Shown piece by piece: positions 38,990-51,171 of a DNA stretch of 64,000 nucleotides; the stretch's first letter is position 1; each line of letters opens with the position of its first letter. The stretch is taken from contig NZ_AP022620.1 of the NCBI RefSeq assembly GCF_010731855.1, positions 3,534,001 to 3,598,000 on the forward strand. Reading direction: 5' to 3'. Both the position numbers and the translations under genes were made by a program. Under the pieces are notes generated by a model. The model saw only the letters and a program-made list of their open reading frames with translations. It was not told the origin of the DNA and searched no databases. This DNA comes from Mycolicibacterium anyangense (GTDB lineage Bacteria; Actinomycetota; Actinomycetes; Mycobacteriales; Mycobacteriaceae).

Positions 38990-39361
38990 ATGTCTAACTT
39001 ACGTGAGGATGGCTTGGAAGTACTTCGGGAAATGCTGCCGGGCATACTGCCTGAGGGCGAGATCGACTTCACCGAGGGATTCGCCAGCGAATTCACGAAC
39101 ATCACCCTGGAGAACGTGTTCGGCCAGCTGTGGACCCGCGAAGGGCTGAGCCGACGTGATCGCAGCCTGGTGACGCTGGGCATCCTGATCGCCCTGCGGG
39201 CCACCGACGAGCTCAAGGCGCACTTCCGGATCGCGCGGCAGAACGGTCTGTCCGACGAGGAACTGGCCGAGGTGATCTATCACTCGAGCAGCTATGCCGG
39301 CTTCCCGGCGGCCGCCACCGCCAAGACCGTGGCGATCGAGGCGCTGTCCCCGAAGAACTGA
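38990..39361 (+). CDS. Carboxymuconolactone decarboxylase family protein
   Basis: 123 residues: GLSRRDRSLVTLGILIALRA, DELKAHFRIARQNGLSDEEL, AEVIYHSSSYAGFPAAATA. This is the helical CMD fold without the CxxC of the AhpD peroxidase branch. It could be a decarboxylase or a small-molecule oxidoreductase; the substrate is unknown. The upstream GTGGAAAAATAG just before the ATG is AT-rich and may hold the promoter; no strong Shine-Dalgarno is visible. Confidence 0.85.
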   Translation: MSNLREDGLEVLREMLPGILPEGEIDFTEGFASEFTNITLENVFGQLWTREGLSRRDRSLVTLGILIALRATDELKAHFRIARQNGLSDEELAEVIYHSSSYAGFPAAATAKTVAIEALSPKN

Positions 39362-39393
39362 TGGGGCACGGTTGGCCGCGTCCGCGGAGAACG

Positions 39394-39469
39394 TGGAGCC
39401 GCCTGGGGGAATCGAACCCCCGACCTATTCATTACGAGTGAATCGCTCTACCGACTGAGCTAAGGCGGC
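39394..39469 (-). tRNA. tRNA-Thr (anticodon CGU)
   Basis: The minus strand folds into a full cloverleaf: the acceptor GCCGCCT pairs with AGGCGGC over seven bases, the D arm has AGCTCAGTCGGTAGAGC, the anticodon arm is ATTCA-CTCGTAA-TGAAT with anticodon CGT, and the T arm is GGGGGTTCGATTCCCCC. CCA is encoded (39394-39396). It lies between the CMD-family gene and holB, as at the thrT locus of other mycobacteria. Confidence 0.96.
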
Positions 39470-39507
39470 GTGGCCGTCGCCGATGAGCGCCGGGCCGAGC
39501 GATGAGT

Positions 39508-40725
39508 CTACAGGTCCGAACGCAGTGCCTGTCCCACGGTGGCCACCATGGCATCGACGGCGAACTTCGGCTTGACGTTCGTCGCCAGCGCCTCCCGGCA
39601 CTCCAGGACGGCCTCGATGCAGCGCAGCAGCCGCTCCGGGGAGGCGTGCGCGGCCAGGCTGGCCACCTTGTCGGCCATGTCCGGGTGGTTCGGTGCGACC
39701 GCTCCTGCCCCGTTGGCGACCAGCAGGGCGTCCCGGAAGTAGGTCGCGAGGTCGATCAGCGCCCGGTCCAGGGCATCCCGCGAGGCGCGGGTCTGTCGCG
39801 ACTTCTGCCGCCGCTCGAGATCCTTGAGCGCTCCAGCCGAGCCCCGCAGGGCGCCCGCGGCGCCCTTGCCGGTGCCGCCGGCACCCAGGGCGGTACGCAA
39901 TTCCTCGGTCTCGACCTCGTCCCGCCCGCCGGTCAGGGCCCGGGCCTCGGCTTCTGCGGTTGCCACCAGCTCTTCGGCGGCTGCGTACGCCCGCGAGGGC
40001 GTCGCCGCGTCACGCGCCAGTCCCAGGGCGCGGGTCCGACGGTCCCGGGCCTCGGAATCGGTGGCCAGCCGCCGGGCCCGCCCGACATGGCCGCCGCTGA
40101 CCGAGGCCGCCCATTGCGCCTGCTCGGCAGACAGTCCGTCGCTGTCGATCAGCACCTGCGCGATCGCCGCCGTGGACGGCGTCACCAGCGCCACATGGCG
40201 GCATCGCGACCGCAGCGTGATGGCGATGTCCTCGGGATCCACCGATGGTGCACACAGCAGGAAGACCGTCGACGGTGGCGGCTCCTCCACGACCTTGAGC
40301 AGCGCGTTGGCCGCACCTTCGGTCAGCCGGTCGGCATCCTCCACCACGACGATCTGCCATCGTCCGGTGCTGGGGCGCCGGGAGGCGATCTGGACGATGG
40401 AACGCATCTCGTCGACGCCGATCGAGAGCCCTTCGGGGATGATGCGACGCACGTCGCCGTGGGTGCCGGCCATCGTCGTCGTGCACGCCCGGCATTCCCC
40501 ACAGCCCGGAGCGCCCGCCGAGGTGCACTGCAGGGCAGCGGCAAAGCACAACGCGGCCACCGACCGGCCGGACCCGGGCGGGCCGGTGATCAGCCAGGCA
40601 TGTGTCATGGTGCCGGTGGCAGCGACATCGTGAGCGGAATCACCCCGCGCGGCGCGAGCAGCAGCAACGAGCTCGGCTTCCACCGCACTTTGGCCCACCA
40701 GCCGCGTAAATACCCCGGACATCAC
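39508..40725 (-). CDS. holB: DNA polymerase III delta' subunit
   Basis: 405 residues. An AAA+ clamp-loader protein with LITGPPGSGRSVAALCFAAA (P-loop region), a zinc knuckle CTSAGAPGCGECRAC, VVEDADRLTEGAANALLKVV and the sensor-type block TVFLLCAPSVDPEDIAITLR. It helps load the sliding clamp during replication. Its position matches Rv3644c. The start is GTG 40725 or the immediately following ATG 40722; AGGG and GGAAGG lie just upstream. Confidence 0.93.
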   Translation of the reverse strand: MMSGVFTRLVGQSAVEAELVAAARAARGDSAHDVAATGTMTHAWLITGPPGSGRSVAALCFAAALQCTSAGAPGCGECRACTTTMAGTHGDVRRIIPEGLSIGVDEMRSIVQIASRRPSTGRWQIVVVEDADRLTEGAANALLKVVEEPPPSTVFLLCAPSVDPEDIAITLRSRCRHVALVTPSTAAIAQVLIDSDGLSAEQAQWAASVSGGHVGRARRLATDSEARDRRTRALGLARDAATPSRAYAAAEELVATAEAEARALTGGRDEVETEELRTALGAGGTGKGAAGALRGSAGALKDLERRQKSRQTRASRDALDRALIDLATYFRDALLVANGAGAVAPNHPDMADKVASLAAHASPERLLRCIEAVLECREALATNVKPKFAVDAMVATVGQALRSDL

Positions 40726-40816
40726 CTTCCGACCCTAGTGTGCAGCAACGACACAGCAGCTCGGCGGTAGGTCAGTAAGGTGCAGATCCGTCGCTCTGGA
40801 CCGATACGGTGGGTTG

Positions 40817-42415
40817 GTGAGCACTGCGCCGACCAGCATCGGACGAATCAGCGGATTCATCCGCTGGGTCGCCCGTACGCCGTGGCCGGTGTTTTCCCTC
40901 GGCATGCTGCAGGCCGACATCATAGGCGCGCTGCTCGTGCTGGGCTTCCTGCGGTTCGGACTGCCGCCCGCGGACCGCATCATGCTGCAGGACCTGCCTG
41001 CGGTGAACCTGGCGATCTTCCTGAGCTATCTGTTCATCTCGTTCGCGGTGGGCGCCTACGTCAGCCTGCGACTGATGGTCCCGGTGTTCCGCTGGCAGCG
41101 ACGCGACGCGCTACTGGCCGACGATGATCCGGAGACCACCGAGGCAGCCCGGCTGCGTGCGCTGCGGATGCCCGTCTACCGCTCGATGATCAGCATGACG
41201 AACTGGGTGCTCGGCGCCGTGGTGTTCATCGCGGCCAGCTGGCCGGTGGCCAGCCATGCGGCGCCGGTGATGGCGGTGGCGACCCTGCTCGGCGCGGCAG
41301 CAACCTCGATCATCGGCTATCTGCAGGCAGAGCGGGTATTGCGCCCGGTCGCGGTGGCGGCGCTGCGCGGTGGGCCGCCGGTCAAGTTCCGCCGGCCGGG
41401 CGTGATCCTGCGGCTGGTGCTGACCTGGCTGTTGTCCACCGGGGTGCCGCTGCTGGCCATCGTGCTGTCGGTGGTGGCCGCCAAGTTCTCGCTGCTGCAG
41501 GCCTCCGCCGACCAGCTGTTCACCCCGATCCTGCTGATGGCGATCGCCGCACTGGTGATCGGCCTGGCGGGTAACCTGCTGTCCGCCATGGCGATCGCCG
41601 ACCCGCTGCGCCAGCTGCGCTGGGCACTCGGCGAGGTCCAGCGCGGCAACTACAACGCCCACATGCAGATCTACGACGCCACCGAGCTGGGGCTGCTGCA
41701 GGCCGGCTTCAACGACATGGTGCGCGACCTGTCTGAGCGGCAGCGGCTGCGCGACCTGTTCGGCCGCTACGTCGGCGAGGACGTCGCCCGCCGGGCCCTG
41801 GAGCGCGGCACCGAACTGGGCGGCCAGGAACGCGACGTCGCGGTGCTGTTCGTCGACCTCGTAGGCTCGACCCAGCTGGCCTCGACCCGCCCGCCCAGCG
41901 AGGTCGTCAACCTGCTCAACGAGTTCTTCCGCGTGGTCGTCGACACCGTGAAGAAGCACGGCGGGTTCGTCAACAAGTTCCAGGGTGACGCCGCACTGTG
42001 CATCTTCGGCGCGCCGATCGAGCACCCGGACGCCTCGGGCGCCGCGCTGGCCGCGTCCCGTGAGTTGCACGACGAACTCGTCGAGGTGCTGGGCCAAACC
42101 GACTTCGGCATCGGGGTGTCGGCCGGGCGCGCGATCGCCGGACACATCGGTGCCCAGGCGCGGTTCGAATACACCGTGATCGGCGATCCGGTGAACGAGG
42201 CGGCCCGGCTCACCGAGCTGGCCAAGCTGGAGAACGGCCACGTGCTGGCGTCGGCGATCGCGGTCAGCGGCGCGCTGGACGCCGAGGCGCTGTGCTGGAA
42301 CGTCGGCGAAATCGTCGAACTCCGCGGGCGCACCGCTCCGACGCAGCTGGCCCGCCCGGCCAAGCTGGCCATGCCGGTCAGGCGGCCCGAGGTCGCCAGC
42401 GACATCGCCGGATAG
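40817..42415 (+). CDS. Membrane-bound class III adenylate cyclase (Rv3645-like)
   Basis: 532 residues. Six membrane helices fill the first about 260 residues, then a HAMP segment (ADPLRQLRWALGEVQRGNY) and a catalytic domain. Catalytic features: VAVLFVDLVGSTQLA (first metal Asp), FVNKFQGDAALCIFG (substrate-specifying Lys and second metal Asp) and YTVIGDPVNEAARL (Asp, Asn and Arg for ATP and transition state). These residues fit an adenylate rather than guanylate cyclase. It corresponds to Rv3645. The GTG at 40817 is used. It is divergent from holB. Confidence 0.92.
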   Translation: MSTAPTSIGRISGFIRWVARTPWPVFSLGMLQADIIGALLVLGFLRFGLPPADRIMLQDLPAVNLAIFLSYLFISFAVGAYVSLRLMVPVFRWQRRDALLADDDPETTEAARLRALRMPVYRSMISMTNWVLGAVVFIAASWPVASHAAPVMAVATLLGAAATSIIGYLQAERVLRPVAVAALRGGPPVKFRRPGVILRLVLTWLLSTGVPLLAIVLSVVAAKFSLLQASADQLFTPILLMAIAALVIGLAGNLLSAMAIADPLRQLRWALGEVQRGNYNAHMQIYDATELGLLQAGFNDMVRDLSERQRLRDLFGRYVGEDVARRALERGTELGGQERDVAVLFVDLVGSTQLASTRPPSEVVNLLNEFFRVVVDTVKKHGGFVNKFQGDAALCIFGAPIEHPDASGAALAASRELHDELVEVLGQTDFGIGVSAGRAIAGHIGAQARFEYTVIGDPVNEAARLTELAKLENGHVLASAIAVSGALDAEALCWNVGEIVELRGRTAPTQLARPAKLAMPVRRPEVASDIAG

Positions 42416-42492
42416 CGCTATCGTCCAGATCGACGAATTGGGTTATCCCACTTGGCTTTTCGCACCCGTTTGTCGGTTTGGGCGCGACGAGG

Positions 42493-45300
<2,808 letters not shown>

Positions 45301-45413
45301 CTGCGCTTACGCTCCACTTCTGTCGTGCCCACCGGTACCCCCGGCCTCGCGGGCACCCCACAATGTGGCACCCCGGACGGGCCGACGCAAACCGACCCCC
45401 CACACGGAATGTC

Positions 45414-45992
45414 TCAGATTGTGGGCCACGCTGACAACGCCTCCGTGTCATCCGGCGGTTCCCCCACGTTCTCTACCAGGCGCGATAGCCGTCTGCGTCC
45501 ACTGATTCGCAACGCCGGCCTAGACCCTCTTGTTCCGATCAGGGTGGGTGCGATTCCCACCCGCATCAGCGCTGACGCGAGCGGCGAGTGAGTGTCGGGG
45601 GCGTGCGGGTCCAGTCCCAGCAGATAGCGATCGGCCTCCGGCGTCCCGGCCGCCAGTGTCCAGGCCCGTAATTGCCGGGGCCCGGGCAGCCATTGCGGCG
45701 GCACCGTCTTGACCGCCCCGCGCGTCCACTCCTTCGCGGTGACCACCAGCCGGTCGTCCACCGCGGTGCGCACCAGCGGAGTGTCCTCCTCGGTGCGGGT
45801 GATCTCCGGCTGCAGACCAGCCTCGGTGATCATCTCGGCCAGCGCGGTGGCCCGCCAGAGGTCTTCGACCACCACCGACAGCCGCGCTCCACCGGAGACC
45901 ATGACCACCTGTCCAGCTGCCGCAAGCATCCCGGTGAGGTCGGCGACCGCGGGCGGCACCGACTCAGCCGAGAAGAAGGACAGCTGACTCAC
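45414..45992 (-). CDS. Conserved mycobacterial protein of unknown function (Rv3647c-like)
   Basis: 192 residues, no membrane helix or signal peptide. Segments such as VVVEDLWRATALAEMITEAG and VVTAKEWTRGAVKTVPPQWL recur in Rv3647c homologues. It lies between topA and cspA in the same orientation as both, as in M. tuberculosis. No catalytic motif is recognised. The ATG (MSQLSFFSAESV) is a good start. Confidence 0.8.
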   Translation of the reverse strand: MSQLSFFSAESVPPAVADLTGMLAAAGQVVMVSGGARLSVVVEDLWRATALAEMITEAGLQPEITRTEEDTPLVRTAVDDRLVVTAKEWTRGAVKTVPPQWLPGPRQLRAWTLAAGTPEADRYLLGLDPHAPDTHSPLASALMRVGIAPTLIGTRGSRPALRISGRRRLSRLVENVGEPPDDTEALSAWPTI

Positions 45993-46050
45993 GACTCGAC
46001 ACTAAGCCAGTCGGCGACCAGCGCCATGTCGCCGAGCCGTATGACACCAG

Positions 46051-46098
46051 AAAACGAAACACCCCCGGCGGTGCCCGTCACCGGGACGCACGGGGGTG
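46051..46098 (-). terminator. Rho-independent terminator of cspA
   Basis: On the minus strand CACCCCCG...CGGGGGTG forms a stem with an internal GTCCCGGTGACGGGCACC hairpin, followed by GTTTCGTTTT. It starts about 20 bases after the cspA stop. It is one of the clearest terminators in the window. Confidence 0.75.
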
Positions 46099-46118
46099 AT
46101 TCTGTATGTCGCTGCTGA

Positions 46119-46322
46119 TCAGATAGAGCGCACGCCTGTGGCCTGCGGTCCCTTGGGGCTCTGACCGACCTCGAACTCGACCCTCTGGTTCTCCTCAAGG
46201 GTGCGGAAGCCCGACCCCTGAATTTCCGTGTAGTGGACAAACACATCCGCAGAACCGTCCTCGGGGGCAATGAACCCGAAGCCCTTCTCCGCGTTGAACC
46301 ACTTCACAGTTCCCTGTGGCAT
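46119..46322 (-). CDS. cspA: Cold shock protein
   Basis: 67 residues: [20 protein letters not shown], then [20 protein letters not shown]. Both RNA-binding motifs (KGFGFI, VFVHY) are intact. It is a single-strand nucleic-acid chaperone, the Rv3648c homologue. The ATG at 46322 has GAAGGAAAG upstream. An in-frame extension of 65 codons upstream is not coding-like and is probably a long 5' leader. A terminator follows. Confidence 0.96.
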   Translation of the reverse strand: MPQGTVKWFNAEKGFGFIAPEDGSADVFVHYTEIQGSGFRTLEENQRVEFEVGQSPKGPQATGVRSI

Positions 46323-46619
46323 CTTTCGTACTTTCCTTCTCTTGCTACCGGGTGCGGCCGACCGAGTTTTCGGCAGACCGGGCCCGTTCCGACCGCCATC
46401 CTTCGTGGAGTTGTCGGAACTCACCCGACCTACAGACCCTCGCAGGAACCGCGATCGCAACGTCGATCCTGCGATTGTGAAGACACGAACACAGAAGCTG
46501 CGACCGCCCTTATCCAATCACGTTCAGCGCACTTGCGACAGTCTCACTGCTACCAACTGATGAACAATTCGATACAACCGTTGTGCAGCGGTGTCACGGA
46601 GCCGGAGAGGAGGTCGGGG

Positions 46620-48974
46620 GTGGCGAGTTTCGGCAGTGAATTGCTGACCGTCGCGATCGCCGGCGCGGACTCTGCTGCCGGGGCATTGCGACACGTCGCG
46701 GAGATCCCCGCGCGCGCCGCCGTCAGCGTCGGGTGGCCGGCGTGGGTTCAGCCAGATGTCCTCCGCGCGTTCCATGATCGCGGAATTGTGGCACCGTGGT
46801 CCCACCAGGTTCAGGCCGCGGACCTGGCCCATGCCGGGCGCCATGTCGTCATCAGCACCGGCACCGCATCGGGCAAGTCGCTGGCCTTCCAGTTGCCCAT
46901 CATGGATGCGCTGGCTCGCGACCCGCGGGCCCGGGCACTGTATTTGTCGCCGACGAAAGCGCTTGGCCACGACCAGCTGCGGGCCGCCCACTCGTTGGCT
47001 GCAGCGGTGCCGGCGCTGGCCGACGTCGCGCCGACGGCCTATGACGGTGACACCCCCACCGAGGTACGTAGATTCGCCCGCGAACGCTCCAGGTGGCTGT
47101 TCTCAAACCCCGACATGATCCATGCGGCGTTGTTGCGCAACCACGCCCGGTGGGCGGTGTTCCTGCGCAACCTGCGCTACATCGTGGTAGACGAATGCCA
47201 TTACTACCGAGGGATATTCGGATCCAACGTCGCGATGGTGCTGCGCCGGCTGCTGCGGCTGTGCCAGCGGTACGCACCAGCCTCCGAGGATCGGCGGGCC
47301 GGACCGGGGGCCTGGTCGGGCCCCACGGTGATCTTCGCCAGTGCCACCACCGCGGCCCCGGGTGAGACGGCCGCGGAGTTGATCGGTCAGACGGTGGACG
47401 CGGTCACCGAGGACGGTTCGCCACACGGAGCGCGCACCGTTGCCCTCTGGGAACCGGAGTTGCGCACCGATCTGCTCGGCGAAAACGGGGCTCCGGTGCG
47501 GCGCTCGGCGGGCGCGGAGGCGGCGCGGATGATGGCAGACCTGGTGGCCGAAGGGGCCAGGACGCTGACCTTTGTGCGCTCGCGGCGTGGGGCCGAGCTG
47601 ACCGCGCTGGGAGCCCGGGCCCGACTGGAGGACATCGCGCCGCAGCTGCTCGAGACGGTGGCGTCCTATCGTGCGGGCTATCTCGCCGAGGATCGCCGGG
47701 ATCTCGAACGCAAGCTCACCGACGGCGAATTGCGTGGGCTGGCAACGACGAACGCGCTTGAACTGGGCATCGACATCGCCGGCCTGGACGCGGTGTTGCT
47801 GGCCGGCTTCCCGGGCACCGTCGCCTCGTTCTGGCAGCAGGCCGGCCGGTCCGGGCGTCGCGGCCAGGGGGCGTTGGTGGTGTTGATCGCGCGCGACGAC
47901 CCACTGGACACCTACCTGGTGCACCATCCCGCCGCCCTCTTGGACAAGCCCGTCGAGCGGGTCGTCATCGACCCGTCCAACCCGTACGTGGTGGGACCGC
48001 AGTTGCTCTGTGCAGCAACCGAATTACCGCTCGAATCCGCCGAGGTCCGGCGCTGGGAGGCCGAGTCGGTGGCCGAGGAGCTGGTCGACGACGGGTTGTT
48101 ACGCAAACGCGGCGAACGGTACTTCCCGGCGCCGGGACTGGACCCGCATCCGGCCGTGGACATTCGCGGTTCGGCGGGCGGGCAGGTGGCCATCGTGGAG
48201 GAGGACACCGGCCGCATGCTCGGCAGCACGCCGGCCGGCCAGGCACCGGCAACGGTGCACCCCGGCGCGGTCTATCTGCATCAGGGCGAGAGCTATGTGG
48301 TGGACTCGCTGCGGCTGGAGGACGGGGTGGCCTTCGTGCACGCCGAGGACCCCGGCTATTCGACATACGCGCGCGAGATCACCGACATCACGGTGAGCGG
48401 CCCCGGCGAACGGGTGCGATACGACGCGGTGACGCTGGGCCTGGTGCCGGTGTCGGTGACCCACCGCGTCATCGGGTATCTGCGCCGGCGCCTGTCCGGC
48501 GAGGTGATCGACTTCGTCGAGCTCGACATGCCTGAGCAGTCACTGCCCACCACCGCGGTGATGTACACCATTGCCCTGGAAGCGTTGGTGGACAACGGAA
48601 TCGATGTGGTACGGATCCCCGGCGCACTGCACGCCGCCGAGCACGCCGCGATCGGGCTGCTGCCATTGGTGGCCAGCTGCGATCGAGGTGACATCGGCGG
48701 CCTGTCGACCGCGATCGGGGAAGGTGGCCTGCCGACGGTGTTCGTCTACGACGGGCACCCGGGGGGAGCCGGTTTCGCCGAGCGGGGCTACCGGCTGGCA
48801 ACCACCTGGCTGGGCGCGACGGCAGACGCGATCGAATCGTGCGAGTGCCCGAACGGCTGCCCGTCGTGCGTGCAGTCCCCCAAGTGTGGGAACGGCAATG
48901 ATCCGCTGGACAAGGTCGGTGCGGTGCGCGTCCTCAGGCTCATCCTCGCCGAGCTCGCCGCCGCCGGCACCTGA
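46620..48974 (+). CDS. DEAD/DEAH-box helicase, MrfA/Hrq1-like (Rv3649)
   Basis: 784 residues. Walker A is STGTASGKSLAF, Walker B DECHYYRG, motif III FASATT; the C-terminal helicase domain has TNALELGIDIAGLDAVLLAG and QQAGRSGRRGQGAL. Near the C-terminus CECPNGCPSCVQSPKCG supplies the four cysteines of the DUF1998/MrfA iron or zinc site. Such enzymes unwind DNA in repair of crosslinks and alkylation damage. The GTG at 46620 is chosen because AGGAGG lies six bases upstream; this gives a length close to Rv3649. It is divergent from cspA. Confidence 0.92.
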   Translation: MASFGSELLTVAIAGADSAAGALRHVAEIPARAAVSVGWPAWVQPDVLRAFHDRGIVAPWSHQVQAADLAHAGRHVVISTGTASGKSLAFQLPIMDALARDPRARALYLSPTKALGHDQLRAAHSLAAAVPALADVAPTAYDGDTPTEVRRFARERSRWLFSNPDMIHAALLRNHARWAVFLRNLRYIVVDECHYYRGIFGSNVAMVLRRLLRLCQRYAPASEDRRAGPGAWSGPTVIFASATTAAPGETAAELIGQTVDAVTEDGSPHGARTVALWEPELRTDLLGENGAPVRRSAGAEAARMMADLVAEGARTLTFVRSRRGAELTALGARARLEDIAPQLLETVASYRAGYLAEDRRDLERKLTDGELRGLATTNALELGIDIAGLDAVLLAGFPGTVASFWQQAGRSGRRGQGALVVLIARDDPLDTYLVHHPAALLDKPVERVVIDPSNPYVVGPQLLCAATELPLESAEVRRWEAESVAEELVDDGLLRKRGERYFPAPGLDPHPAVDIRGSAGGQVAIVEEDTGRMLGSTPAGQAPATVHPGAVYLHQGESYVVDSLRLEDGVAFVHAEDPGYSTYAREITDITVSGPGERVRYDAVTLGLVPVSVTHRVIGYLRRRLSGEVIDFVELDMPEQSLPTTAVMYTIALEALVDNGIDVVRIPGALHAAEHAAIGLLPLVASCDRGDIGGLSTAIGEGGLPTVFVYDGHPGGAGFAERGYRLATTWLGATADAIESCECPNGCPSCVQSPKCGNGNDPLDKVGAVRVLRLILAELAAAGT

Positions 48975-49278
48975 CTGTTGGCGGCCGACCGACCCCTCGC
49001 ACGGTCGACCTCCAGGCGTCGGTGCCAACGCGGCACAAGCTGGTGCCCCGCTCTGCTGGAGGCCCGAAGGGCGATGCGCAATCGCCGTCGAGGAACAGCC
49101 GGACAACTCGATCCGTTCCTCCGTCCGACGAGTCGGACCTAGCGAAAAATACCCAAGCAATTGGGCCCCGGCAAGGATCTGAACCCCACATGCAGCGGTC
49201 GTGACCACGATGTGACGCCATTGTGCTGTTTGATCTCGCGACAAACCGGCCAACCCGGCGCCGAATAAACTCCTAGCC
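48975..49278. other. Intergenic stretch without a recognisable gene
   Basis: About 300 bp between the helicase and the Rv3651-like gene. Tuberculosis carries a PE gene near this position; no PE-like frame is visible here. No promoter or repeat stands out. Confidence 0.5.
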
Positions 49279-50301
49279 ATGGACCAGGACTGGCTGCTGG
49301 TGGAGACGCTCGGCACCGAACCCGTGGTCGTTGCGCAGGGCCGCCGGATGAAGAACCTGGTGCCGATCACCGCGTTCCTGCGGCGCCATCCGCACCGGGC
49401 GGCGATCCAGACCGCGATCACCGAGACGGTGATCGCGGGGACGAGCCTCGCCAGCATTACCCCGAAAAGCGATCGGGTGATCCGTACCGAACCGGTCACG
49501 ATGTCCGACGGCAAGGTGCACGGTGTGCACGTGTGGATCGGACCGGCCGACGCCGAGCCGCCGCAGCGCCCGATTCCCGGTCCGCTGATCTGGGACATGA
49601 CCGCGGGCGAGGCGACCGACACCGTGGAATCGCTGACGAACTCCGGGATGAACCCGGCTCAGGAACGCACCCACGGTCGCGCTTTCGTCGAGGATCTACC
49701 CAGCCGGGACCTCCACAAGAACGAGGCCCGGGTGCTCGCTATGGCCGTCGATACCGCGCCCGGGCGCACCTATTGCAGCAGCTGGGATTTCACCGACAAG
49801 CTGGGCGGCTTCCGCCGTGTCGGCTTCGTCGTGCGCACCGCGATGGAGCCCGCCGCAGACGGCACCGAGCACCTCATTGCCCGCGCTATGAACCTGGTGG
49901 GCGAACTGGACGAGACGGACATCCCGACCGGCCTGCTGGCCCAGCGAATCCTGAAGGGTCTTTCGCAGCGCGGGGTGTACCGGGCGATCGTCGACCTGGG
50001 CAGCTGGCATCTGCTCAAGTGGCTCGACGAGCCGTGCCCGCATTACGACTGGCGCCAGGGTATGCAGTTCCATCCCGACGACAGGACGAAGCTCGAACCG
50101 ATGGTCAAGGAGTTCGAAACCGGTTCGACCAGTAGGGTTTTGCGGCTCCCCGCCAACGGCAGCGGATGGGTGCCGATGCATATCATGGCCAACCGCATCG
50201 AACTGGACAACGGCGTGTTCGCCGGGCTGATCACGCTGCGGCTGCCGACCGACGCCGAACTGGCCGAGGCGGGCCTATCGGGCGCTGGGAGCACCACCTG
50301 A
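49279..50301 (+). CDS. PAS/GAF-like domain protein (Rv3651-like)
   Basis: 340 residues, soluble. The N-terminus MDQDWLLVETLGTEPVVVAQ and the middle WDFTDKLGGFRRVGFVVRTA belong to the actinobacterial family annotated as PAS or GAF (DUF5593) domain proteins. A role in sensing is suggested by the fold, not by experiment. It lies just before the convergent tad locus and matches Rv3651 by synteny. Confidence 0.78.
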   Translation: MDQDWLLVETLGTEPVVVAQGRRMKNLVPITAFLRRHPHRAAIQTAITETVIAGTSLASITPKSDRVIRTEPVTMSDGKVHGVHVWIGPADAEPPQRPIPGPLIWDMTAGEATDTVESLTNSGMNPAQERTHGRAFVEDLPSRDLHKNEARVLAMAVDTAPGRTYCSSWDFTDKLGGFRRVGFVVRTAMEPAADGTEHLIARAMNLVGELDETDIPTGLLAQRILKGLSQRGVYRAIVDLGSWHLLKWLDEPCPHYDWRQGMQFHPDDRTKLEPMVKEFETGSTSRVLRLPANGSGWVPMHIMANRIELDNGVFAGLITLRLPTDAELAEAGLSGAGSTT

Positions 50302-50319
50302 CCGGTCCCTGCCCGGGCT

Positions 50320-50661
50320 CTATTCGACCGGCCCTGCACGGGCCACGGCCCGCGCGGACCCCACGCCCGCGTTGATCACCACATCGAGCTGCTCGACCTC
50401 GCACCGCAGCAGCGAGGCGTTCATGGCTGCGGTGACCGCAGCGGCCTGCCGGCACGCGGTGCCCGGCCCCTGTGGCAGCCATACTGCCGCGGCCAGCGCC
50501 GCGAGGTCCGCGGCCGCCTGGGCGCGATGGCGGCCCACGACCGCCGAGCCGATCTGGACACCAGCCAGTGTCACCACCACGACCACGACGATCAGCAGCG
50601 CACCTAGGACCGTCGCCGCGCCGTTGTCGTCACTGACCCGGCTCGGTCGCCGCGAGCGCAC
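50320..50661 (-). CDS. TadE/G-like Flp pilus minor subunit (Rv3654c-like)
   Basis: About 113 residues. The N-terminal part has DDNGAATVLGALLIVVVVVV, one membrane helix preceded by a glycine as in pseudopilins; the rest is AQAAADLAALAAAVWLPQGP and two cysteines (TACRQAA, LLRCEVE). It is the last gene of the minus-strand tad unit. No ATG fits: the chosen GTG at 50661 overlaps the upstream TadE-like gene by 32 bases and has no strong ribosome binding site, so the start is uncertain. Confidence 0.75.
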   Translation of the reverse strand: MRSRRPSRVSDDNGAATVLGALLIVVVVVVTLAGVQIGSAVVGRHRAQAAADLAALAAAVWLPQGPGTACRQAAAVTAAMNASLLRCEVEQLDVVINAGVGSARAVARAGPVE

Positions 50662-50956
50662 CGGCCGAGATGACGATGCCGGGAAGCAACGCCGATCGGG
50701 AGCTGACCCTGGCCTCCACGAAGCCGCCGGTGCGCCGCAGCTCCACCCCGGCACCCGGCGGAGCCACCCGCCGGGCCGCCGCATCGGCGGCGACGGTGTC
50801 ACCACGAGCGGCCAGCCTGGCCGCCTCCCTGGCCGCATCGACACAGCGGAGCTGAGCGGAAATCGCAGTGACGCCGCCGACACAGCAGACCAGCACCACC
50901 ACCAACGCGGCGATGGCCAGGGCCGCCTCGACCGTGCTGAAACCGGCATCGGCTAG
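50630..50956 (-). CDS. TadE-like minor pilin (Rv3655c-like)
   Basis: About 108 residues: ADAGFSTVEAALAIAALVVV begins with the prepilin-type G-F-S-T-V-E cleavage site and helix, then LRCVDAAREAARLAARGD. In this frame the codon before ADAG is CTA, and no ATG, GTG or TTG occurs nearby upstream; the first one downstream is inside the hydrophobic helix. The frame given begins at the CTA (50956), which overlaps the pilin stop codon, so start by termination-reinitiation or at a non-standard codon is possible, as is a sequencing error. Confidence 0.7.
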   Translation of the reverse strand, partial: LADAGFSTVEAALAIAALVVVLVCCVGGVTAISAQLRCVDAAREAARLAARGDTVAADAAARRVAPPGAGVELRRTGGFVEARVSSRSALLPGIVISAGALAATEPGQ

Positions 50957-51156
50957 ACGTTGGTGTTCAGCGCCCGGCTGATGATGTTGGTCAGTGCTCC
51001 GACGATGGAATCGCCGGTGACCACGCTGTAGAGGATCGCGCCGAAGGCCGCCGCGGCGATAGTCCCGATAGCGTATTCGACGGTGGACATGCCGGATTCG
51101 TCGGCGCCCAGCGCCGCGATCCGCACCTTGAAGTCTCGTAATGAACTGTTGCTCAA
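50953..51156 (-). CDS. Flp-type major pilin (DUF4244, Rv3656c-like)
   Basis: 67 residues. A hydrophilic leader ends in GADESG, followed by MSTVEYAIGTIAAAAFGAIL, the type IVb prepilin cleavage site (G|M, Glu+5) and hydrophobic helix. It would be cleaved by a prepilin peptidase, which is not in this window, and assembled by the TadABC machinery encoded upstream. The ATG follows a GGGAAAAG-type signal. Confidence 0.88.
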   Translation of the reverse strand: MSNSSLRDFKVRIAALGADESGMSTVEYAIGTIAAAAFGAILYSVVTGDSIVGALTNIISRALNTNV

Positions 51157-51171
51157 TGCTTTTCCCTTCTC

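Noticed and set aside
46323..46517. Longer cspA frame starting 65 codons upstream
   Set aside because: The extra sequence is Arg/Ser-rich, unlike any cold shock protein, and the internal ATG has its own ribosome binding site. It is probably a leader.
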